Source: JAAAOH01 sp046540795
Lineage (GTDB): Bacteria > Spirochaetota > Spirochaetia > DSM-27196 > PWMO01
Assembly: GCA_046540795.1 (NCBI GenBank)
Contig: JBKHEN010000086.1
Coordinates: 1-10,929 of the forward strand
Direction of reading: 5' to 3'
Length of the DNA stretch: 10,929 bases
Shown here: piece by piece, positions 6,554-10,929 of the stretch
Position numbering within the stretch: the stretch's first letter is position 1
Layout: every line of letters starts with the position of its first letter
Program-made: the position numbers and the translations under genes
Notes under the pieces: model-generated
What the model was told of the DNA's origin: nothing
What the model saw: only the letters and a program-made list of their open reading frames with translations
Databases searched by the model: none

Positions 6554-8112
6554 AGACAATGACGATTCTCGTGCTCGGTGCCGGAATCATGCAAATACCG
6601 GCGCTCGAGACGGCGCGGCGTAACGGATGGCGGCTCATCGTCGCCGACGGCAATCCCGACGCGCCGGGTCGTCACCTCGCCGATGCGTTTCACGCCGTTG
6701 ATCTGAGCGACGAGGAGGGCCTCCTGGAGCTAGCGCGAGACTATCGCAACCACGGGCAGCTCGACGGCGTGTTCACCGCGGGAACGGACTTCTCGACGTC
6801 GGTCGCCTACGTGGCCGAGAGCCTCGGGCTGCCGGGGCTGGATTATGAGTCGGCCCGCAACGCGCGGGACAAGTTCAGAATGCGCCGGGTGCTCAGAGAA
6901 GCCGGGGTACCGGCTCCGGCCTTTGTTGAGGTGCAGGGAGTGGTGGATCTCCGAGCGGACTCGTTGCCGACGTTCCCCCTGGTGGTGAAGCCGGTTGACA
7001 ATATGGGCGCCCGGGGAGTGCGTCGGGTGGACACCCCGGCGGAGCTGGAAGAGGCGGTTCCCGAGGCGTTGCGTTTCTCGCGTTCCGGTCGCGTGGTGGT
7101 GGAGGAGTTCATTTCGGGGCCGGAGTTCAGCATCGATGCGCTCGTGGTGGACGGAACCTTACACCTCTGCGGCATTGCCGACCGTCATATCCGCTTTCCC
7201 CCCTATTTCATCGAGGTGGGCCACACGATGCCCACCGAACGCAGTGAAGCCGATCAGCAACGCATTGCCGGTGTTCTCGAAGCTGCGGCGCAGGCGCTCG
7301 GCATTCGCAACGGAGCGGCAAAGGGCGACATTTTTCTCACCGACAACGGTCCCATGGTAGGGGAGGTGGCGGCCCGGCTTTCCGGTGGTTACATGTCCGG
7401 TTGGACCTATCCGTACTCGAGCGGGGTGGAGCCGACCGAGGGGGCCATGCGGATCGCCCTCGGTCTCGATCCGGGCGACTTGACTCCCAGACGTCGATGG
7501 ACCGCCGCCGAACGCGCTTCCGTTTCGATTCCCGGCGTCGTCGCCGAGGTCCGCGGCATCGATTCGGTACAAAAGATGGGGGCGATCCGAGATCTCTTCG
7601 AGCGCGTGGGGCCGGGGGATGAGGTGGTGTTCCCGCGCAACAATACCGAAAAGGCCGCGAACGTGATCGCCGCCGCACCCGAGCGCGAGGAAGCGGTGCG
7701 CGCGGCGGAAGGCGGAATCGCGCGGATCATAGTGCGCCTTGAACCGAACCGGGATGAAACAGCGGCGTTTCTCGACGAGCCGACGGGTCCGCAGGCACTG
7801 AAGCTGCACGATGAACGCAACCGCCGGGCTCTATCCGTTATGCCGGAGGATATCGCCAATGCCGGCGTCCGCGCGTACCATCCGCTCCCGGCGCCCGAGG
7901 CGGAGACGTCACCGGATTGGAACTATCGCACTCTCTCTGATACATTGAGCATTCTCTCGTCACTGACGGGACTGCGTCCGGCGAGACGCGGAGAGGCCGG
8001 CTACGGCAGGCGATTCTGGAGACGGCTCCTGAAAGGCGGGCTACAGGGAGCCCTTTTTCATCTCGATACTCTTAACGAGGACCGAAGAGATCGACGGGAC
8101 GGTACCGAGTGA
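6550..8112 (+). CDS. ATP-grasp carboxylate-amine ligase-like protein
   Basis: This 520-aa cytoplasmic protein should join a carboxylate to an amine (or similar nucleophile) through an acyl-phosphate. Residues 5-100 are the Rossmann-like pre-ATP-grasp domain (MTILVLGAGIMQIPALETAR, then VADGNPDAPGRHLAD). Residues 102-310 are the ATP-grasp: ARNARDKFRMRRVLREAGVP, FPLVVKPVDNMGARGV (Lys147 and the Gly-rich loop over ATP), VVVEEFISGPEFSIDALV (adenine hinge and acidic residues), and GDIFLTDNGPMVGEVAARLSGG (Mg ligands, Glu272 and Arg276). This resembles L-amino-acid ligase and carbamoyl-phosphate-synthetase-like members. Residues from about 410 to the end, including a basic stretch near 478-495, are an extension I do not recognise. 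GTG 6550 is chosen over ATG 6559 because GGAGGT sits six bases upstream and the GTGA overlap matches its neighbours. The location suggests it adds an amino-acid or acyl group to the pathway's sugar; the substrate is unknown. Confidence 0.8.
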   Translation: MKTMTILVLGAGIMQIPALETARRNGWRLIVADGNPDAPGRHLADAFHAVDLSDEEGLLELARDYRNHGQLDGVFTAGTDFSTSVAYVAESLGLPGLDYESARNARDKFRMRRVLREAGVPAPAFVEVQGVVDLRADSLPTFPLVVKPVDNMGARGVRRVDTPAELEEAVPEALRFSRSGRVVVEEFISGPEFSIDALVVDGTLHLCGIADRHIRFPPYFIEVGHTMPTERSEADQQRIAGVLEAAAQALGIRNGAAKGDIFLTDNGPMVGEVAARLSGGYMSGWTYPYSSGVEPTEGAMRIALGLDPGDLTPRRRWTAAERASVSIPGVVAEVRGIDSVQKMGAIRDLFERVGPGDEVVFPRNNTEKAANVIAAAPEREEAVRAAEGGIARIIVRLEPNRDETAAFLDEPTGPQALKLHDERNRRALSVMPEDIANAGVRAYHPLPAPEAETSPDWNYRTLSDTLSILSSLTGLRPARRGEAGYGRRFWRRLLKGGLQGALFHLDTLNEDRRDRRDGTE

Positions 8113-8150
8113 AGGCCGGCGGCGGCCTCTGGGGCGACGGTGTCTTCGGC

Positions 8151-8156
8151 AGGAGG
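8151..8156 (+). promoter_or_regulatory. Ribosome binding site supporting ATG 8160 of the amidase
   Basis: AGGAGG sits three bases before ATG 8160. The spacing is short, but the match to the 16S tail is full, and the start gives a proper signal peptide. The competing GTG at 8109 overlaps the upstream stop (GTGA) and would add 17 Gly-rich residues. Confidence 0.6.
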
Positions 8157-8159
8157 ATC

Positions 8160-9188
8160 ATGAGGATAGGCAAGCTCGGAGTGTCGGTAGTCGTCTTTCT
8201 TTGTTGGCTCGCTCCGCTCGTCGCAGCCGCCGACGCCGTGCCGCTGCGACAGGTGCTCGAGCGTACCGGCGCGCATCTCGCGTGGGATTCCTACCGCGAC
8301 GTGGGAATGCTCTCTCAGGGCACGACGGTGGTGAACTTCGCTCCCGGGAGGACAACCGCGGTGCTGAACGGCTCCGAGAACCTGTACCTCGGGGACGTAC
8401 GGATGGAGGGGAACGGCGAGGTCTACTTCAGCGAGGATGCCGTCACCCGCCTGGAGGAGGTGTTCGCTCCGCCGGAGCGCGACGGTGAAGGGCGGCAGGT
8501 CACGGCAATATTCATTGATCCCGGTCACGGGGGGAAGGACCCCGGCACGATCGGAAGGCACAAGGTCGACGGGGAGACCGTCGAAGTTCAGGAGAAGGAC
8601 ATCGTTCTCGAGGTAGGGAAACGGCTCGCGGAGCTGCTTTCCGAGCGGTACCCCCATAAGGAGGTCCTTTTGTCTCGGGAACGCGATGAGTATTTGACGC
8701 TGGAAGAACGTACCGAGCAAGCAAACGAGATCGAGGTGGACGAAAACGAGGCAATCGTCTATCTGTCGCTGCACGCAAACGCATCGCTTAACCGCAACGC
8801 CCGCGGATTCGAAGTGTGGTATCTGCCGCCGGAGTACCGACGGGATAATCTCATCGAGGCTCGAACGGCGGGTGTCGAGGATCCGGGAGTCCTCAACATC
8901 CTCAATACCATTCGGGAGGAAGAGCTGACCATCGAGAGCGTCCTGCTCGCCCGGCACATCGTCTCGGCCTTGGAGGGACGGATAGGGGAAGTCTCCCCGA
9001 GTCGAGGTATCAAAGAGGAATCCTGGTACGTGGTGCGCAACGCCAAGATGCCCTCGGTGCTGGTGGAGCTCGGGTTCGTGACGAACGGGGAGGAGATGCT
9101 GCGCCTACGGGACCAGGATTACTTGAACAAGCTGGCCGAGGCCATATACACTGGCATGCACACGTTCATCACGAGCTTCGAGGAGTAG
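8160..9188 (+). CDS. Secreted N-acetylmuramoyl-L-alanine amidase (Amidase_3)
   Basis: This 342-aa zinc amidase cleaves the bond between muramic acid and the peptide stem of peptidoglycan in the periplasm. Residues 1-25 are a signal peptide (basic MRIGK, hydrophobic VSVVVFLCWLAPLVA, cleavage probably after an AxA near residue 25). Residues about 28-103 form a small N-terminal domain reminiscent of the copper-amine-oxidase-like stalk seen on many amidases. Residues 116-336 are Amidase_3 with all expected residues: IFIDPGHGGKDPGTIG (His123), EVQEKDIVLEV (Glu145), YLSLHANAS (His205) and VLVELGFVTN (catalytic Glu304). The start at ATG 8160 is preferred over GTG 8109 because it has AGGAGG and a normal signal-peptide n-region. 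The stop abuts the next ATG. T. pallidum is recalled to have an amidase in the same position upstream of flaA. A role in cell separation or in opening the wall for periplasmic flagella is inferred. Confidence 0.92.
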   Translation: MRIGKLGVSVVVFLCWLAPLVAAADAVPLRQVLERTGAHLAWDSYRDVGMLSQGTTVVNFAPGRTTAVLNGSENLYLGDVRMEGNGEVYFSEDAVTRLEEVFAPPERDGEGRQVTAIFIDPGHGGKDPGTIGRHKVDGETVEVQEKDIVLEVGKRLAELLSERYPHKEVLLSRERDEYLTLEERTEQANEIEVDENEAIVYLSLHANASLNRNARGFEVWYLPPEYRRDNLIEARTAGVEDPGVLNILNTIREEELTIESVLLARHIVSALEGRIGEVSPSRGIKEESWYVVRNAKMPSVLVELGFVTNGEEMLRLRDQDYLNKLAEAIYTGMHTFITSFEE

Positions 9189-9701
9189 ATGCAGAAAGAG
9201 ACTTCGCGTCCCGTTACCGACAAGTTCCTGATAGCAGCCGTGGGGCTCCTCGCGGCGGCTTTCCTCATTTCACTCGTTTTTTTTCTCACATTGCAGTGGA
9301 ACCGCACGGAGCGGGTGCTGTTCTTTGCCGGCAATATGACGCGGGAAGTCGGGGCGGAACGGCGGATCGTCACGAACCATCATGAGCCCGAACGGGACAC
9401 TCGGCTTCTCGTGGAAGAAGTGCTGCTCGGACCGACGTCGCTGTATCGCTCCCGCGTGCTTCCCAAACGGACCCGTTTGCAGCTTTTCGTGCTGCGCGAC
9501 GACGTCGCCTACATCGACCTCAGCCGTGAAGCGCTTTTTCCCGGGGAGACGATGCTTCTCGATGTGGACGAATCCATAGCTGTGCTCAGGTACACGCTGC
9601 GGTACAACTTCCGCTTTCTCGACGATGTCGTGGTGACCATCGACGGTCAGCTACCCTACGAACCTCCCTATGTACCTGAAAATGGCCAAAATGAGGCATA
9701 G
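9189..9701 (+). CDS. Membrane-anchored GerMN-domain protein
   Basis: This 170-aa protein has a short cytoplasmic N-terminus, one hydrophobic helix at residues 13-35 without a lipobox or clear cleavage site, and a periplasmic GerMN domain. Residues 72-155 show the family pattern: RLLVEEVLLGPTSLYRSRVL, LPKRTRLQLFVLRDDVAYID, LSREALFP, then SIAVLRYTLRYNF and VVVTIDGQLPYE. GerMN domains occur in sporulation and germination proteins and in envelope lipoproteins, often beside cell-wall hydrolases; no catalytic function is known. Here it starts directly at the base after the amidase stop, with GAGGAG at the end of the amidase gene as ribosome site, so the two are surely co-translated. A role as partner or regulator of the amidase is an inference. 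This is the last gene before flaA, and no terminator hairpin is seen behind it. Confidence 0.85.
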   Translation: MQKETSRPVTDKFLIAAVGLLAAAFLISLVFFLTLQWNRTERVLFFAGNMTREVGAERRIVTNHHEPERDTRLLVEEVLLGPTSLYRSRVLPKRTRLQLFVLRDDVAYIDLSREALFPGETMLLDVDESIAVLRYTLRYNFRFLDDVVVTIDGQLPYEPPYVPENGQNEA

Positions 9702-9719
9702 GTAGAATTCAGGAAAAAG

Positions 9720-9747
9720 TTGACAAGGAGCTTTGTGTTCGTATAAT
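9720..9747 (+). promoter_or_regulatory. Consensus sigma-70 promoter for flaA
   Basis: TTGACA at 9720-9725 and TATAAT at 9742-9747 match the sigma-70 consensus at all twelve positions, with a 16-bp spacer. An A-rich run (GGAAAAAG) lies just upstream of the -35. Transcription should start near 9754, leaving a leader of about 43 nt that carries the flaA ribosome site and a small 4-bp GAGG/CCTC hairpin (9755-9768). No sigma-28-type motif was seen, so flaA appears to be expressed as a housekeeping gene at high level. Confidence 0.92.
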
Positions 9748-9784
9748 TGGGGATGAGGAAACGACCTCGCGTCAAACCGAAGAA

Positions 9785-9790
9785 AAGGAG
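9785..9790 (+). promoter_or_regulatory. flaA ribosome binding site
   Basis: AAGGAG with a six-base spacer to the ATG at 9797 is a strong Shine-Dalgarno at near-ideal distance. It confirms the start and fits a highly expressed structural protein. Confidence 0.85.
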
Positions 9791-9796
9791 CTGGGA

Positions 9797-10813
9797 ATGA
9801 AACGGTCCTTGATGCTATTGCTTGTTGTTCTCGTGTGCTTCGCCGCACCGGTGTTTGGGGAAGAGACCACGCTCATCGACTTCTCGGAGTTGTTGGCCGA
9901 CTATCCCGAGGAAAACCCGGTGAACCATCGGGATACGCTTCTCGATTATAGCGATCAGGCGGGCACCGTGTTCACTGAAGAAGAGAGGGCCGACATGAAG
10001 ACCTCTCTGGCCATCGAACAGTGGGAGGTGGATCTGGCTTCCTCCTCGCGCTTTACGGAAACGTTGCGCAACTCCACGGTGCGACAGGCCTTCGTCCGGG
10101 AAGAGGCAGATCAGTTTGCCGAAGAGGCCGTCATGGGCGTACGCGTGTTCTTCCCGGAGGCACCGTACAACGGTTGGGCAATGGTTCGACCCCCGTTCGA
10201 GATACCCGCCTACGCTGATCCCACGGAGGTCGAGGACGACGAGACGCTGGTAACACCCGAGGACCAGGAGGGCAGCGGGGACAAGTACGTGGAGTACGGC
10301 GTGGTGAAGAACGTCGGCACTCTCGAATCGCTGTCCATGCACGTCTACGGTCTTAACTTCCCGCACGGCGTGAGCGTCGTGCTGCAGGATGAGAACAACG
10401 AGGAGCAGGAGATCTTCCTCGGGTACGCGGACTTCGAAGGTTGGCGGCGCCTCGAGTGGGAGAATCCGAATTACATCAGCGAAGTCAGAGATAGGGAGCT
10501 TCGGACCTTCCCCCTTTATCCGAACCTCCAGCCTATGCGCAAGCTTGTCGGCATCCGGATCTACAGGGACGCGGAAATGGAAGGCGGTGACTTCGTCGGA
10601 TACTTCAAGGACATCAGGCTTACCTACGACCTGGCAACACTCGATACTGAGCAGGACATCGACAACGAAGAGGTCTGGGGTATTCTGAAGGAGCGGGAGG
10701 CTGCCCGTCGCCAGGCGGAGCTACGGCGGCTCGGCAACACGCAGATCCTGCGCTACCTCGAGCGACTGAAGCAGCATGATCCTGAAGCCGAAGAACAAGG
10801 AACCGATCTCTAG
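9797..10813 (+). CDS. flaA: Flagellar filament outer layer (sheath) protein FlaA
   Basis: FlaA is the exported protein that coats the FlaB core of spirochaete periplasmic flagella and affects filament stiffness and helical shape. The 338-aa product has a signal peptide at 1-21 (MKRSLMLLLVVLVCFAAPVFG, cleavage before EET); FlaA uses the Sec route, unlike core flagellins. The mature N-terminus begins TLIDFSELLADYP, as in the family. Residues about 110-135 (VMGVRVFFPEAPYNGWAMVRPP) and 165-280 (VKNVGTLESLSMHVYGLNFP, LGYADFEGWRRLEWENP, LVGIRIYRD, FVGYFKDIRLTYD) give the conserved FlaA body, with alternating strands suggesting a beta-sandwich. Residues 290-338 form a charged helical tail. It has its own consensus promoter and strong ribosome site, so it can be expressed apart from the upstream operon, although read-through is not blocked by any visible terminator. 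A second flaA paralogue, common in spirochaetes, is not in this window. Confidence 0.93.
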   Translation: MKRSLMLLLVVLVCFAAPVFGEETTLIDFSELLADYPEENPVNHRDTLLDYSDQAGTVFTEEERADMKTSLAIEQWEVDLASSSRFTETLRNSTVRQAFVREEADQFAEEAVMGVRVFFPEAPYNGWAMVRPPFEIPAYADPTEVEDDETLVTPEDQEGSGDKYVEYGVVKNVGTLESLSMHVYGLNFPHGVSVVLQDENNEEQEIFLGYADFEGWRRLEWENPNYISEVRDRELRTFPLYPNLQPMRKLVGIRIYRDAEMEGGDFVGYFKDIRLTYDLATLDTEQDIDNEEVWGILKEREAARRQAELRRLGNTQILRYLERLKQHDPEAEEQGTDL

Positions 10814-10826
10814 ATATTCTTGACAC

Positions 10827-10871
10827 GGGCCGTCGCGGCGGTGTGCGCAGGCACGCTCGTAAGCGACGGCT
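10827..10871 (+). repeat. Nested inverted repeats downstream of flaA
   Basis: GCCGTCGC at 10828-10835 pairs perfectly with GCGACGGC at 10863-10870, and one G-U pair extends the stem. Inside lies a second stem, GTGTGC with GCACGC around a GCAG loop (one G-U pair). No T-run follows, so this is not a classical intrinsic terminator. It may be a 3' mRNA stabiliser for flaA or a Rho-related structure; function is inferred. Confidence 0.5.
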
Positions 10872-10904
10872 CAGGTTTCGGTTCTCCATGATCAACAGGC
10901 GGGG

Positions 10905-10929
10905 CCCCGAACGAGGCAATCGTTCGGGG
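10905..10929 (+). terminator. Probable intrinsic terminator of flaA (T-run outside the window)
   Basis: A perfect 10-bp stem, CCCCGAACGA and TCGTTCGGGG, encloses the 5-nt loop GGCAA and ends exactly at the last base of the window. Stem length, GC-rich base and short loop are typical of a Rho-independent terminator. The diagnostic T-run would lie beyond the window, so the call is provisional. The symmetric stem could also serve a convergent gene. Confidence 0.6.

Noticed and set aside
7159..7809. Minus-strand open frame (216 codons) opposite the ATP-grasp gene
   Set aside because: The sense strand encodes clear ATP-grasp motifs; the antisense reading has none.
8109..8159. GTG 8109 as the amidase start
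   Set aside because: It would put 17 Gly-rich residues before an otherwise standard signal peptide, whereas ATG 8160 has AGGAGG upstream; kept only as an alternative.
8058..8957. Minus-strand open frame (299 codons) opposite the amidase
   Set aside because: The sense strand carries all zinc and catalytic residues of Amidase_3; the antisense product shows no domain pattern.
9755..9768. GAGG/CCTC hairpin in the flaA leader as a riboswitch or attenuator
   Set aside because: A 4-bp stem in a leader of about 43 nt is too small to support a regulatory RNA claim.
10820..10825. TTGACA just after flaA, a possible -35 for a downstream gene
   Set aside because: The 16-18 bp spaced position holds only GC-rich sequence with no -10-like hexamer.
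10814..10929. Possible tRNA or other structured RNA gene after flaA
   Set aside because: The stems do not form a cloverleaf, and there is no GGTTCRANTCC-type T-arm or CCA-end acceptor pairing.
1..10929. CRISPR arrays, insertion sequences, phage or toxin-antitoxin genes
   Set aside because: No regularly spaced repeats, transposase, integrase or terminal inverted repeats were seen; the region looks like stable chromosomal core plus a lineage-specific operon.

Overview
The window reads as a stretch of high-GC spirochaete chromosome, probably a free-living member of the Spirochaetaceae or a relative. The clearest evidence is flaA, the periplasmic flagellar sheath protein found in spirochaetes, and a protein of the spirochaete-restricted 'spiro-SPASM' type. 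The amidase - GerMN - flaA order at the right end matches the order I recall around flaA in Treponema pallidum (TP0247-TP0249); this is memory, not a search.

Layout. On the minus strand (37-1534) lies a two-gene exonuclease VII operon, xseA then xseB, with a 65-nt out-of-frame overlap. A 40-bp divergent gap (1535-1574) separates it from a plus-strand run of seven tightly packed genes (1575-9701). These are: a spiro-SPASM protein with an SpsF-like N-terminal half; a GT-A (family 2-like) glycosyltransferase; a stand-alone SpsF/CMP-sugar-synthetase-like nucleotidyltransferase; a fusion of a PseG-like sugar-nucleotide hydrolase/glycosyltransferase domain with a zinc-ribbon SAM methyltransferase; an ATP-grasp ligase; a secreted N-acetylmuramoyl-L-alanine amidase; and a membrane-anchored GerMN-domain protein. 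Four junctions are overlaps (26 nt, ATGA, ATGA, GTGA) and one is an exact abutment. This indicates one transcript with translational coupling. flaA follows (9797-10813) behind its own promoter, which matches the sigma-70 consensus at every hexamer base. A 116-bp tail after flaA carries two inverted repeats, the second probably the terminator.

How the genes may work together. The five cytoplasmic genes 1575-8112 have the composition of a sugar-activation, modification and transfer pathway: nucleotidyl transfer, hydrolysis of a nucleotide sugar, methylation, ATP-dependent amide formation and glycosyl transfer. They resemble parts of nonulosonate (pseudaminic/legionaminic) pathways, but no NeuB/PseI-type synthase or aminotransferase lies in the window. 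The products of the next three genes (amidase, GerMN protein, FlaA) act in the periplasm, in peptidoglycan remodelling and flagellar sheath formation. The working hypothesis is that the pathway decorates a periplasmic or flagellar structure. The oral spirochaete Treponema denticola is known to carry an unusual O-linked glycan on its flagellar core proteins, so this cluster is a candidate for a related pathway. No gene here proves it.

Most striking is the spiro-SPASM protein. Its N-terminal nucleotidyltransferase-like half lacks the glycine-loop signature that its neighbour retains. Its radical-SAM-like half lacks the CxxxCxxC cluster cysteines while keeping a cysteine-bearing SPASM tail. It may be a doubly degenerate enzyme reused as an Fe-S scaffold or regulator.
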